Origin: Kriegella sp963975415 | GTDB taxonomy: Bacteria > Bacteroidota > Bacteroidia > Flavobacteriales > Flavobacteriaceae | DNA length: 64,000 bases | Assembly (NCBI RefSeq): GCF_963975415.1 | Contig: NZ_CAXBGN010000002.1 | Location: forward strand, 248,001 to 312,000 | Reading direction: 5' to 3' | Part shown: positions 1-8,897 of the stretch, piece by piece | Layout of the letters: each line of letters starts with the position of its first letter | Numbering within the stretch: the stretch's first letter is position 1 | The notes under the pieces: model-generated | What the model was told of the DNA's origin: nothing | The model's input: only the letters and a program-made list of their open reading frames with translations | The model's database searches: none | Made by a program: the position numbers and the translations under genes

Positions 1-1
1 C

Positions 2-253
2 CAAGGAGCCATTCAATTGGGTTTTGATGCAAAGGAAGCACAAGAGCTTGCCATGCACACCTGCGAAGGCGCTGCTGGCCTGTTAATTGAATCGGGCAAC
101 CATCCCGAAGAAGAAATCGATCGAGTGACCACGCCCATGGGCTGTACCATTCAAGGGCTGAATGAAATGGAACATCAAGGTTTGAGCTCTTCCCTTATCC
201 GTGGAATCGTAGCTTCGTTCGATAAGATAAGTGAATTCAAAGACAAAAATTAG
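2..253 (+). CDS. proC: Pyrroline-5-carboxylate reductase, C-terminal part (5' end outside window)
   Basis: The open frame runs in from the left edge and ends at a stop at 251-253. The visible 83 residues match the helical dimerisation domain of ProC: a VTTPMGCTIQGL stretch (the family's VTSPGGTT.AGL motif) followed by a short helix ending in a charged tail. ProC reduces pyrroline-5-carboxylate to proline with NAD(P)H in the cytoplasm. It sits ahead of argD, proA and proB on the same strand, so the last step of proline synthesis is grouped with the first two and with arginine synthesis. The N-terminal Rossmann domain is not in the window. The identification rests on the C-terminal motif and on context. 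Confidence 0.88.
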   Translation, partial: QGAIQLGFDAKEAQELAMHTCEGAAGLLIESGNHPEEEIDRVTTPMGCTIQGLNEMEHQGLSSSLIRGIVASFDKISEFKDKN

Positions 254-283
254 CAACTAATGATGTCCAACAACAACGAAACG

Positions 284-303
284 ATTTCCGTCTCAGCGGA
301 AAT
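284..303. repeat. REP-like palindrome between proC and argD
   Basis: A perfect 7-bp inverted repeat (ATTTCCG / CGGAAAT) with a 6-base loop lies upstream of the preferred argD start. It resembles the short palindromes scattered between genes in many bacteria. Its presence argues that the region before 320 is untranslated rather than an N-terminal extension of ArgD. Confidence 0.45.
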
Positions 304-319
304 AAAACAAAAAGCAATA

Positions 320-1447
320 ATGAAACCATTTGATGTATACCCATTATACGATGTGACTCCTGTTTCGGCAAAAGGAATCGTAGTCACCGACGACCAGGGG
401 CACGAGTATCTCGATTTTTATGGTGGTCACGCCGTGATTTCCATCGGACATTCACATCCGCACTACATAAAACGATTAAAAGACCAATTAGATCGCATTG
501 GGTTTTACAGCAATTCAATACAGAATCCGTTACAAGTGGAACTCGCCGAGAAACTGGGAAAACTTTCCGATTGCGAAGACTACAACCTCTTTCTATGTAA
601 TTCAGGAGCAGAAGCCAATGAAAATGCGTTGAAGTTGGCCTCGTTCCAAACGGGTAAATCACAGGTTATCGCATTCAAAAATGGATTCCATGGCAGAACA
701 TCGGCAGCAGTTGCCGCTACCGATAATGCAAGTATCAATGCCCCAATCAACAAACAACAAAAGGTTACTTTCTTGTCGTTCAATGATGTCGAAGCCTTTC
801 AAAACGAAATTGAAAAAGGCGATGTTTGCGCGGTTATTATTGAGACCATTCAAGGCGTGGGCGGATTAGACGAACCTTCAACGGAATTCTACCAAATGGT
901 GGCGACCCAATGCAAAGACCACGGGGCACTCCTTATTGCCGATGAAGTCCAGTGTGGATTTGGGAGAAGCGGGAAATTCTTTGCCTACCAGCATCACGGG
1001 ATCAAACCCGATATCATCACTATTGCCAAAGGTATGGGCAACGGTTTTCCGGTAGGGGGCGTCCTCATTCACGAAAGCATAAAGGCCGTTTACGGCATGT
1101 TGGGAACTACCTTTGGCGGCAACCATTTGGCTTGTGCGGCTACAATTGCTGTTTTAGAAGTAATTGAAAAAGAACAGCTGCTGGAAAACGCCACAAAGTT
1201 AGGCGAACGATTTGAAAAGATGGCCGCTGAAATTCCCCAAGTACAACGGGTGAAAGGCAGGGGTCTGATGCTCGGACTAGAATTTAATTTTGAAGTGGCC
1301 GATTTAAGAAAACGCCTGATTCATAATCAACATATTTTTACCGGTGGCGCCAAGGACAAAAAAGTACTGCGGTTCTTACCGGCTCTAAATATTACCGAAG
1401 CCCATTTAGATACTTTCTTTAAAGCATTACAAAAAGAATTGTCATGA
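320..1447 (+). CDS. argD: Acetyl/succinylornithine aminotransferase
   Basis: This is a PLP-dependent class III aminotransferase that converts N-acyl-glutamate semialdehyde to N-acyl-ornithine with glutamate as amino donor. Seen in the sequence: the CNSGAEANE cofactor phosphate-binding motif, IADEVQCGFGRSG, and the Schiff-base lysine in TIAKGMGNGFPVG (about residue 237 from this start). The frame is open from ATGs at 260/263, but the family normally begins near MKPFDVYPLYDVTP and the intervening DNA contains a palindrome, so 320 is preferred. The stop overlaps the proA start by 4 nt (ATGA), which suggests translational coupling. Because the carbamoyltransferase here is of the ArgF' type, the physiological substrate may be the succinylated form; that is inference. 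Confidence 0.93.
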   Translation: MKPFDVYPLYDVTPVSAKGIVVTDDQGHEYLDFYGGHAVISIGHSHPHYIKRLKDQLDRIGFYSNSIQNPLQVELAEKLGKLSDCEDYNLFLCNSGAEANENALKLASFQTGKSQVIAFKNGFHGRTSAAVAATDNASINAPINKQQKVTFLSFNDVEAFQNEIEKGDVCAVIIETIQGVGGLDEPSTEFYQMVATQCKDHGALLIADEVQCGFGRSGKFFAYQHHGIKPDIITIAKGMGNGFPVGGVLIHESIKAVYGMLGTTFGGNHLACAATIAVLEVIEKEQLLENATKLGERFEKMAAEIPQVQRVKGRGLMLGLEFNFEVADLRKRLIHNQHIFTGGAKDKKVLRFLPALNITEAHLDTFFKALQKELS

Positions 1448-2640
1448 GTTTATTTTTAAATATTGCCCAACGAAATGCCGTACTTCAGACTATGGCAGAA
1501 TTGATAAATACAAACCGAACGGCAATTTTAAAGGCCAATAAAAAAGATATGGATGCCTACCATGGTGAAGATATCGCCATGCGTGATCGCTTGGTGGTAA
1601 ATGACACTAAAATCGAAGGCATGATCGAATCATTGGTACACTTGGCCAATCAAGAGGACCCGTTGGGGGTAGAGCGGTTTCAATTCACCCATGAGAACGG
1701 CATGCAAGTGAGTAACAAAACGGCACCTTTTGGTACAGTATTGATTATTTACGAATCTCGCCCTGATGTTACTATCGAAGCAGCGGGGATAGCTTTTAAA
1801 TCTGGAAACAAAATATTATTAAAAGGGGGCAAAGAATCGATACAGAGCAATTTGGCCTTGGTCAAATTATGGCACCACGCCCTAAGGGAAAACCAAGTGT
1901 CGAACGAATGGGTCACGTATTTACAATTCGACAGAAAACAGACGCAGGCCTATTTGGAAAAACCCGATCAGAAAGTAGACTTAATAGTGCCCCGTGGTGG
2001 AGAAAGACTGATTGCCTTTGTAAAACAACACGCTACCTGTCCGGTAATCGTTAGCGGCCGTGGCAATAATTTTGTCTTTGTCGATAAAGATGCCGACCAA
2101 GAAATGGCGCTGGAAATTATTATCAATGCCAAAACTACAAAAATATCGGCCTGTAACGCTTTGGATAAGGTTTTGATAGATGATAACCTTCCTGAACGGG
2201 AAAAATTTACCCAGCAACTCATTTCCAAATTAAAAGAAAGTGATGTCGAAATATTGGTCGATCAAGCCGTTTCGGGCTTTGAAGGCACTTCGAAAATTAC
2301 AGATGAAGCCATTTGGTTCGAGGAGTTTTTAGACTATAAAATCGTTTTGGGGGGGGTAAAAAACCTCGAGGAGACCGTAGCCAAAATAAATCGTTATGGA
2401 GGAGGGCATTCCGCATCCATCATTACAAAAAACGAAGAAATCGCCGATGCATTTATGAACAACGTCGATACTGCCGCAGTCTATCATAACGCATCGACAC
2501 GTTTTACCGATGGCGGTCAATTTGGCTTGGGGGGAGAACTTGCCATAAGTACCGACAAATTACACCAAAGAGGACCAATTGGTCTTCAACACCTAGTGAC
2601 CAATAAGTGGTATGTGAAAGGGAACGGACAAATAAGGTAA
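1444..2640 (+). CDS. proA: Gamma-glutamyl phosphate reductase
   Basis: ProA reduces gamma-glutamyl phosphate to glutamate semialdehyde with NADPH, the second step of proline synthesis. The aldehyde-dehydrogenase-fold protein is full length at 398 aa. Recognisable signatures are IIYESRPDVTIEAAG, LKGGKE, the catalytic cysteine in ACNALDKVLI, and YGGGHSASI. It overlaps argD by 4 nt and is followed after 75 nt by proB, so the order is reductase before kinase. All three genes lie on the same strand, which places proline genes inside an arginine cluster that draws on the same glutamate pool. Confidence 0.95.
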   Translation: MSLFLNIAQRNAVLQTMAELINTNRTAILKANKKDMDAYHGEDIAMRDRLVVNDTKIEGMIESLVHLANQEDPLGVERFQFTHENGMQVSNKTAPFGTVLIIYESRPDVTIEAAGIAFKSGNKILLKGGKESIQSNLALVKLWHHALRENQVSNEWVTYLQFDRKQTQAYLEKPDQKVDLIVPRGGERLIAFVKQHATCPVIVSGRGNNFVFVDKDADQEMALEIIINAKTTKISACNALDKVLIDDNLPEREKFTQQLISKLKESDVEILVDQAVSGFEGTSKITDEAIWFEEFLDYKIVLGGVKNLEETVAKINRYGGGHSASIITKNEEIADAFMNNVDTAAVYHNASTRFTDGGQFGLGGELAISTDKLHQRGPIGLQHLVTNKWYVKGNGQIR

Positions 2641-2715
2641 TCTAAAAAATCACTTTATTTCTGTCGACTGCTGATCTGCAGAATTTTAAAAATCGCAGGT
2701 CAAAACATTGAAAAA

Positions 2716-3480
2716 ATGCAAAAAAAGAAAATACTTTTAAAAATTGGATCCAATACCTTGACCAAGGAAACGGATCAGATTTCCAGAGGAAAAATAGAAG
2801 ACATCGGCCGTCAAATTGCCGCACTTAAAGACAGTTATGATATTATAATCGTCAGTTCTGGCGCTATTGCAGCTGCCAAACAATTCGTAAAATTAGAACA
2901 TAATGGTGCAGAAATCAATGTAAAACAGGCACTAGCCGCTATTGGTCAACCCCATTTGATGCGCATTTATCAGGAAAATTTCAGGGAACTTGGTTTATTC
3001 ACGTCACAATGTCTTCTTTCGTATTCCGATTTTGAAAACCCTATTGCCAAGGCAAACATTAAAAACACCATTAACGTTTTGGTCGCCAATAACGTAATCC
3101 CCATCATTAATGAAAATGATACGGTTGCTGCCGATGAAATCCAATTTGGGGATAATGATAAATTAGCGGCCCTTACAGCTGCTTTGTTACAAGTAGACCT
3201 TCTTATCGTGGCCACAAACACCGATGGCATTTACACCAAAGTTTCTATCGAAAACAATGATCCTAAAACGATAACCTCGGTTTCCGGGCTAGAAAATTTG
3301 CGACAGGAAATTAGCAGTGTCAAATCATCACACGGTACTGGAGGGATGCACTCAAAAATCGAAGCTGCCACTATAGCACAAAATGTTGGCATTGAAACCT
3401 GGATTGTCAACGGATTAAAGGACAATTTTCTGATCGACGCCCTTAATGGTATTGGCAACCATACCAAAATAAAAAGCTAG
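2716..3480 (+). CDS. proB: Glutamate 5-kinase, short form without PUA domain
   Basis: ProB phosphorylates the gamma-carboxyl of glutamate, the committed step of proline synthesis and usually the point of proline feedback. The 254-residue protein is an amino-acid-kinase fold. It opens with LLKIGSNTL, carries SSGAIAAAK and INENDTVA, and has the GTGGMHSKIEAA loop near the end. It stops where longer homologues such as the E. coli enzyme continue into a C-terminal PUA domain. Short forms are known in several bacteria, so this is not a truncation. It is followed 28 nt later by argF'. Confidence 0.93.
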   Translation: MQKKKILLKIGSNTLTKETDQISRGKIEDIGRQIAALKDSYDIIIVSSGAIAAAKQFVKLEHNGAEINVKQALAAIGQPHLMRIYQENFRELGLFTSQCLLSYSDFENPIAKANIKNTINVLVANNVIPIINENDTVAADEIQFGDNDKLAALTAALLQVDLLIVATNTDGIYTKVSIENNDPKTITSVSGLENLRQEISSVKSSHGTGGMHSKIEAATIAQNVGIETWIVNGLKDNFLIDALNGIGNHTKIKS

Positions 3481-3508
3481 CCGCCAAATAAACTTATATT
3501 TTTAAACC

Positions 3509-4474
3509 ATGAAACAGTACTTCTCCATAAACGATATAGATTCACTTCCCCAATGGGTCGAAGAAGCCAGAGCTTTAAAAAGCGACCCAAGACAATTGGA
3601 AGCCCTGGGCAAAGGAAAGACCATCGGGCTATTATTTTTCAATAACAGCCTGCGCACCCGATTAAGCACGCAAAAAGCGGCCATGAATTTAGGCATGGAA
3701 GTCATTGTAATGAATTTTGGAAGTGAGGGCTGGGCGCTTGAATATGAAGATGGCACTATAATGAACCAAGGCACTTCAGAACATATAAAGGAAGCCGCAC
3801 AAGTAATCTCACAATATTGTGATGTGGTAGCAATCAGGGCTTTTGCTTCTTTGGTAAACAAAGAAAAAGACGAGGCCGAATTGGTACTCAACGGTTTTAG
3901 ACAATATGCCTCCGTACCCATTATTAATATGGAAAGTTCGGTGGGCCACCCGTTGCAGGCTTTGGCCGATGCCATAACCCTTGCCGAACAAAATACCAAG
4001 CCAAAACCTAAAGTAGTACTTTCTTGGGCACCGCACCCCAAGGCATTGCCCCACGCCGTAGCCAATTCCTTTGTGGAAATGATGCAACTTCAAGATGCCG
4101 ATTTTGTAATCACACATCCGAAAGGATATGATCTAGACAAAAGAATTACCAAGGATGTTAAAATCGAATACGATCAAAATAAAGCATTGGAAGATGCCGA
4201 TTTTGTTTATGTAAAAAACTGGAGTAGCTATTCCGACTACGGACAAGTCTTGAATCAAGAAGCGGATTGGATGATGACCAAATCGAAACTGGGTCATGCC
4301 AAGTTCATGCATTGTCTACCCGTACGACGTAATGTAGTGGTGGAAGATGCCGTATTAGACAGCGACCAATCACTGGCCATCGAACAGGCAAATAACCGAA
4401 CCTACGCCGCACAAGTGGTCTTAAAGAAGATTTTGACCGGGGCCGATACACTTGAAAACAAAACTCCCGATTGA
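3509..4474 (+). CDS. argF': N-succinyl/acetyl-ornithine carbamoyltransferase (ArgF' type)
   Basis: This transfers the carbamoyl group of carbamoyl phosphate to an N-acylated ornithine, giving N-acyl-citrulline. Bacteroidota use this variant in place of ordinary ornithine carbamoyltransferase. The 321-aa protein has the N-acyl-family signatures NNSLRTRLS (carbamoyl-phosphate site), VINMESSVGHP and HCLPVRRN, rather than the HCLP.(R/H)GEEV form of classical OTCase. The residue that I recall as setting acetyl versus succinyl preference (Glu92 in the Xanthomonas enzyme, Pro90 in the Bacteroides enzyme) falls in TSEHIKEA here and appears to be Ser90, so the preferred acyl group is left open. It sits between proB and an SDR gene, 20 nt before the latter. 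Confidence 0.93.
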   Translation: MKQYFSINDIDSLPQWVEEARALKSDPRQLEALGKGKTIGLLFFNNSLRTRLSTQKAAMNLGMEVIVMNFGSEGWALEYEDGTIMNQGTSEHIKEAAQVISQYCDVVAIRAFASLVNKEKDEAELVLNGFRQYASVPIINMESSVGHPLQALADAITLAEQNTKPKPKVVLSWAPHPKALPHAVANSFVEMMQLQDADFVITHPKGYDLDKRITKDVKIEYDQNKALEDADFVYVKNWSSYSDYGQVLNQEADWMMTKSKLGHAKFMHCLPVRRNVVVEDAVLDSDQSLAIEQANNRTYAAQVVLKKILTGADTLENKTPD

Positions 4475-4493
4475 TAAAACCACACAGAACTAA

Positions 4494-5246
4494 ATGTCAC
4501 AAGAATTAAGAAATAAGGTTTGCATTGTTACCGGAGCTACGGGCGGAATGGGAAAAGCCATATCTGAGAAGTTCGCGGCAGCAGGGGCCAAACTAATTCT
4601 TTCAGGTCAATCCAGTGACAAGGGGAGTACTTTGGAAAAGCAATTGAAGAATTCAATTTTTATTCAAGGTGATATTAGTAAAGCAGAAACCAATGAAAAA
4701 CTAGTTCAAGCTGCGGTAGATAACTTTGGTAAACTCGACATTCTTTCGATCAATGCCGGTATTTTAGGGTTAGGGAATGTGGTCGACCTCGCTATTTCAT
4801 CATGGCAACGTACATTAGATACGAATCTTAGTGCTATTTTCTATTTAACCAAATACGCCATTCCCCATCTTTTACAAAGTACTGACGCCAACATCTTGAT
4901 CAATGCCTCGATAGCGGCCTTTAAGAGTTTTCCGAACCACCCCGCCTATTGCGCCTCAAAAGCAGGGTCGGTAGCCCTAATGAAACAACTGGCCGTGGAG
5001 TATGCACCAACAATACGGGTAAACGCCCTTTGTCCAGGGCCTGTAGATACCCCATTATTGCACGATTCGGCACAAGCATTCAAAAATCCGGATAGTGCGG
5101 TTGAAAATGCGAAAGAAACGACACTTTTAAAACGTTTGGGCATGCCTAATGATATTGCAAAACTGGCACTTTTTATGGTCTCGAATGATTCCTCATGGAT
5201 GACCGGAAGTACCATAAATATTGACGGAGGCATTCTAAACGCATGA
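4494..5246 (+). CDS. Short-chain dehydrogenase/reductase (SDR) inside the arginine cluster
   Basis: This is a classical SDR of 250 aa. Seen: the cofactor motif TGATGGMGKA at the N-terminus, INAGILG after strand 4, the catalytic serine in LINASIAAF, the YCASK tyrosine-lysine pair, and a C-terminal TGSTINIDGG. It therefore has a complete active site for an NAD(P)-dependent alcohol/ketone conversion. The substrate cannot be read from the sequence. No step of arginine or proline synthesis is known to me to require an SDR, yet the gene lies 20 nt after argF' and 46 nt before argB on the same strand, so it is probably co-transcribed with them. It could be a housekeeping repair or clearance enzyme or an unrelated insertion. 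Confidence 0.9.
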   Translation: MSQELRNKVCIVTGATGGMGKAISEKFAAAGAKLILSGQSSDKGSTLEKQLKNSIFIQGDISKAETNEKLVQAAVDNFGKLDILSINAGILGLGNVVDLAISSWQRTLDTNLSAIFYLTKYAIPHLLQSTDANILINASIAAFKSFPNHPAYCASKAGSVALMKQLAVEYAPTIRVNALCPGPVDTPLLHDSAQAFKNPDSAVENAKETTLLKRLGMPNDIAKLALFMVSNDSSWMTGSTINIDGGILNA

Positions 5247-5292
5247 TATTATGACGATTGAAAATGGCCAAAAAAAATAAATTTAACCTAAA

Positions 5293-6072
5293 ATGAAACC
5301 AAAATTATCCATCGTAAAAATTGGGGGAAACGTCATTGAGAAAAAGACGGAATTATCGAAATTTCTCACTATTTTTTCCAAAATCGAAGGTCAAAAAATT
5401 CTGGTCCATGGCGGCGGAAAATTGGCCACCGAACTGGGCAAGAAATTAGGTATTGAATCTCAACTCGTAGGTGGTAGGCGCATTACCGATGCCCAAAGCC
5501 TTGATCTTATAACCATGGTTTACGGAGGCTTGGTCAATAAAAAAATTGTTGCCGAACTTCAAGCTAACAACTGTAATGCCATTGGTCTCTCGGGGGCCGA
5601 TGCAAATACAATACAGGCGCATAAAAGACCTGTCAATGAAGTTGATTTTGGCTTTGTAGGCGATGTCGATTCGATTAACGGAACTACTGTTCATCATTTG
5701 CTGGAAGCCAACTTGACACCGGTTTTTTGCGCCATAACCCACGACCAAAACGGACAATTATTTAACACCAACGCCGATACCATTGCTTCCGAAATTGCCA
5801 TTGGCATGAGCGAATTCTATGAAACAACTTTAAACTATTGTTTCGAAAAGAAAGGGGTTTTAAAAGATGTCAACGATGATGATTCCGTTATAAAAAACAT
5901 CAATGCGGTATCCTATAAAACATTATTAGCACAAAAAATAATTGCCGATGGCATGCTTCCTAAACTTGAGAATTGTTTTAATGCCCTAAAAAGAAATGTA
6001 CATCAGGTCTGTATCGGAAATACTTCGATGTTGGCACCCGAAGCCCAATTATTCACTACAATAACCTTATAA
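5293..6072 (+). CDS. argB: N-acetyl(succinyl)glutamate kinase
   Basis: ArgB phosphorylates N-acylglutamate, the second step of arginine synthesis. The 259-aa amino-acid-kinase protein begins KLSIVKIGGNVIE, has the HGGGKLATELGKKL glycine loop, GLSGADANTI, and a C-terminal GMLPKLENCFNAL block that matches the kinase's substrate/ATP region. It lacks the long N-terminal helix seen in arginine-inhibited hexameric enzymes, so strong arginine feedback on it is not predicted; that is inference from family knowledge. Its stop codon shares one base with the argE start (TAATG), which indicates coupled translation. Confidence 0.94.
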   Translation: MKPKLSIVKIGGNVIEKKTELSKFLTIFSKIEGQKILVHGGGKLATELGKKLGIESQLVGGRRITDAQSLDLITMVYGGLVNKKIVAELQANNCNAIGLSGADANTIQAHKRPVNEVDFGFVGDVDSINGTTVHHLLEANLTPVFCAITHDQNGQLFNTNADTIASEIAIGMSEFYETTLNYCFEKKGVLKDVNDDDSVIKNINAVSYKTLLAQKIIADGMLPKLENCFNALKRNVHQVCIGNTSMLAPEAQLFTTITL

Positions 6073-7136
6073 TGGAACAGCGAGTACTTACCGAAAAAGC
6101 CATCGATTTACTGAAGTCCCTTATTTCGATTCAATCTTTTTCATCCGAAGAAGACAAAACTGCGGATACCATTGAAAATTGGTTCAAGTCGTTCAATATC
6201 CCCTTTAAACGCGAAAATAATAACATCTACGCCTTTAATAAATATTATGATGAGAACAAGCCCACGTTGCTGCTCAATTCACATCACGATACGGTAAAAC
6301 CGAATACGGCCTATACCAAGGATCCATTTCATCCGCATATCGAAGATGGAAAACTATTCGGGCTCGGTAGTAATGATGCCGGCGGACCTTTGGTTTCGCT
6401 TATTGCAACTTTTACCCATTTTTATGAGGCCGAAGATTTAAACCACAACATCATCATTGTGGCTTCGGCAGAGGAAGAAAGCTCAGGGCCCAAGGGCCTG
6501 AACAGTATGTTGGCGATACTTCCTAAAATCGATGTCGCCATCGTAGGCGAGCCTACAGTAATGAAACTCGCCATTGCCGAAAAAGGACTGGTGGTTTTTG
6601 AGGCCGCTGTAAAAGGCACCCCTTCGCATGCGGCCCATCCGAACGATAATAACGCGATTTACAATACGATTGAAGTTTTGGATTGGTTCAAAAATTACAA
6701 GTTCAAAAAAGTTTCTGAAGTACTTGGGGAAGTAAAATTAACGGTCACGCAAATTAATGGTGGCGAACAGCACAATGTGGTGCCGGCACAAGTAAATCTG
6801 GTTATCGATGTTCGGGTCAATGATAAATACTCCAACAAAGAGATTAGGGATATCTTGCAAAAGGAAGCCCCATGCGAACTTAAACCCCGTTCGCTGCGCT
6901 TAAATTCATCGGCTATCGACAAGAACCATCCATTGGTACAATCGGGGATTGCTCTTGGAAGGGAAACCTACGGTTCGCCTACACTTTCGGATCAAGCGGC
7001 CTTAAACTGTCAATCGCTGAAATTAGGACCTGGCGATAGTACCCGTTCACACTCCGCCAACGAATTTATATATGTAAAGGAAATCGAAGAAGGTATTGAT
7101 TTGTATATTAAAATTTTGAAGGGATTTTTGCAATAA
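6072..7136 (+). CDS. argE: M20 family N-acyl-ornithine/citrulline deacylase
   Basis: This is a zinc-dependent M20 amidohydrolase of 354 aa that removes the acyl group late in the pathway. Because ArgF' acts on acyl-ornithine, the expected substrate here is N-acyl-citrulline rather than acetylornithine; that is inference from pathway logic. Seen: SHHDTVKP and LGSNDAGG (metal-binding His and Asp), the SAEEESSG catalytic/metal glutamates, VGEPT, a GTPSHAAHP lid-domain motif, and a C-terminal His in RSHSANEF. It overlaps argB by one base and is followed by a perfect hairpin before argH. Confidence 0.92.
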   Translation: MEQRVLTEKAIDLLKSLISIQSFSSEEDKTADTIENWFKSFNIPFKRENNNIYAFNKYYDENKPTLLLNSHHDTVKPNTAYTKDPFHPHIEDGKLFGLGSNDAGGPLVSLIATFTHFYEAEDLNHNIIIVASAEEESSGPKGLNSMLAILPKIDVAIVGEPTVMKLAIAEKGLVVFEAAVKGTPSHAAHPNDNNAIYNTIEVLDWFKNYKFKKVSEVLGEVKLTVTQINGGEQHNVVPAQVNLVIDVRVNDKYSNKEIRDILQKEAPCELKPRSLRLNSSAIDKNHPLVQSGIALGRETYGSPTLSDQAALNCQSLKLGPGDSTRSHSANEFIYVKEIEEGIDLYIKILKGFLQ

Positions 7137-7151
7137 AAAATTAACAGTATA

Positions 7152-7178
7152 CAATGAACAATTGGTAATTGTTCATTG
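7152..7178. repeat. Perfect 12-bp inverted repeat between argE and argH
   Basis: CAATGAACAATT and its exact complement are separated by a 3-base GGT loop, giving a 27-nt hairpin 16 nt after argE and 20 nt before the argH ATG. It is A+T-rich and has no T-run, so it is not a typical intrinsic terminator. It may stabilise mRNA ends, tune argH expression or be a dispersed palindrome. Confidence 0.6.
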
Positions 7179-7198
7179 ATAAATGTAAACCGAAATTT

Positions 7199-8479
7199 AT
7201 GAAACTCTGGGACAAAGGCTTTAGCACCGATAAAAAAATAGATCATTTTACAGTAGGCAATGATCGCGAATTGGATTTGCTGTTGGCAAAATACGATGTA
7301 TTAGCTTCTAAGGCCCATGCCAAAATGCTGGGCAAAATAGGATTGCTTACGGAGGCCGAAACCGAAGCTTTGGTATCTGAACTGGACAACATTGGTACAT
7401 CTATCGAAGCGGGAACTTTTATCATTGAAGATTCGTTCGAGGATATGCACTCCAAAATCGAATTTTTGTTAACCGAGAAGTTGGGCGATACCGGAAAAAA
7501 AATACATACCTCCCGATCGCGAAACGATCAAGTTTTGGTGGCTATGCACCTCTATCTCAAAGAGGAACTCACAGAAATAAAATCGCAGACGAAGGCATTG
7601 TTCGACTTACTCCTAGAGTTAGCGGAAAAGCACAAAGACGTTATGCTGCCCGGTTACACACATTTACAGATTGCGATGCCTTCGTCGTTCGGACTATGGT
7701 TCTCGGCCTATGCCGAAAGTTTGATAGACGACCTCTATTTTGTCGAAGCAGCGCTTAAAGTCGCTGATCAGAACCCATTGGGCAGTGCCGCGGGTTACGG
7801 AAGTTCTTTCCCAATCGACAGAAATTTTACTACTCAGGAAATGGGTTTTGAAACACTCAAATACAATGTCGTTGCCGCCCAAATGGGGCGTGGCAAAGTA
7901 GAAAAAGCAGCTGCCTTTGGCATGAGCAGTCTGGCCGCTACCCTATCAAAAATGGCCATGGACATCTGTCTGTATATGAGCCAGAATTTTGATTTTATTT
8001 CTTTTCCCGACGAATTGACTACGGGGAGTAGTATTATGCCACATAAAAAGAATCCCGATGTTTTTGAATTGGTACGTGGCAAATGCAACAAACTTCAAAG
8101 CATCCCCAATCAATTGACCTTGATTATCAACAACCTACCTAGCGGGTATCACCGTGATCTACAATTGGTAAAAGAGGTGATTGTGCCTGCCTTGCAAGAC
8201 ATGAAAGCCTGCCTCGAAATTTTGACCTTTAGTTTGGCCGAAATTCGTGTGAACCCAAGTATTTTGGAAGATCCCAAATACGACTACCTCTTTAGCGTAG
8301 ACACACTAAACGAATTGGTTCTATCAGGAATGCCCTTTCGCGATGCCTATAAAAAAATGGGGCAAGAAATTCAAGCAGGTACGTTTAACCCCAAACGAGA
8401 TATCAAACACACCCATGAGGGGAGCCTAGGTAATTTGTGTTTGAAGGAGATTCGGAAGAAGATGGATAAAATTGATTAA
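7199..8479 (+). CDS. argH: Argininosuccinate lyase
   Basis: ArgH splits argininosuccinate to arginine and fumarate, the last step of the pathway. It is a fumarase/aspartase-superfamily protein. Seen: HTSRSRNDQV, the GYTHLQIAMP motif with its catalytic His, NPLGSAAGYGSS, and the flexible GSSIMPHKKNPD signature loop with the catalytic Ser. The ATG at 7199 (MKLWDKGF) is preferred over an in-frame TTG at 7169, which lies inside the upstream hairpin. It is the last gene of the cluster; argC and argG are not in the window and probably lie upstream. Confidence 0.95.
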   Translation: MKLWDKGFSTDKKIDHFTVGNDRELDLLLAKYDVLASKAHAKMLGKIGLLTEAETEALVSELDNIGTSIEAGTFIIEDSFEDMHSKIEFLLTEKLGDTGKKIHTSRSRNDQVLVAMHLYLKEELTEIKSQTKALFDLLLELAEKHKDVMLPGYTHLQIAMPSSFGLWFSAYAESLIDDLYFVEAALKVADQNPLGSAAGYGSSFPIDRNFTTQEMGFETLKYNVVAAQMGRGKVEKAAAFGMSSLAATLSKMAMDICLYMSQNFDFISFPDELTTGSSIMPHKKNPDVFELVRGKCNKLQSIPNQLTLIINNLPSGYHRDLQLVKEVIVPALQDMKACLEILTFSLAEIRVNPSILEDPKYDYLFSVDTLNELVLSGMPFRDAYKKMGQEIQAGTFNPKRDIKHTHEGSLGNLCLKEIRKKMDKID

Positions 8480-8776
8480 ATTGATTGCATATTGATTCTA
8501 TTTGCGGGATATCATCAATGATGTTATTCAATTGTTGTGCAACATTTTGACAAAAATTATAGCCTTTAGTGGAAATAGAAAAAATTAAGACAAAAACTGC
8601 CCGCCATTATCAGCGAATAGCTAATTTAATAAATTACAATGTGGATTTCATTAATTGATTTCCGTTAGAGAATGCCATATTGAACTAAACCGGTCTTCAG
8701 CTCTGTTGTTTCCTCTGGGGGTTGGGATGAGCGAGGAGAAAAAAAATCATAAAACCGCCCAAATCGAACTTTTTCG

Positions 8777-8802
8777 AGGAGGTTGCATTGAAGGCAACTC
8801 CT
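8777..8802. repeat. Inverted repeat with one bulge
   Basis: AGGAGGTTGC (8777-8786) pairs with GCAACTCCT (8794-8802) around a 7-base loop with a single bulged G. It is the first of a series of hairpins in this gene-poor region. Confidence 0.5.
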
Positions 8803-8803
8803 A

Positions 8804-8827
8804 CCTCCCGGCTATCGGAAAGGGAGG
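8804..8827. repeat. CCTCCC/GGGAGG hairpin
   Basis: Perfect 6-bp G/C-rich arms are separated by a 12-base loop. It is directly followed by a GTCC...GGAC pair (about 8829-8850) and a GGAGGG run. The pattern resembles structured intergenic repeats that I recall from other Flavobacteriaceae, which is unverified here. Confidence 0.45.
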
Positions 8828-8897
8828 TGTCCCGACATTTTCTTCAGGACGGAGGGTTATACTCTTAAAATTCGCTTCTATCAACTAAACTCCCCGA

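Noticed and set aside
260..319. N-terminal extension of ArgD to the ATGs at 260/263
   Set aside because: The extension is not typical of the family and the DNA contains a perfect REP-like palindrome, so ATG 320 is preferred.
8655..8888. A 77-codon open frame in the gene-poor region after argH
   Set aside because: It crosses several perfect inverted repeats, has no recognisable family and no upstream signal; its composition fits a repeat-derived spurious frame.
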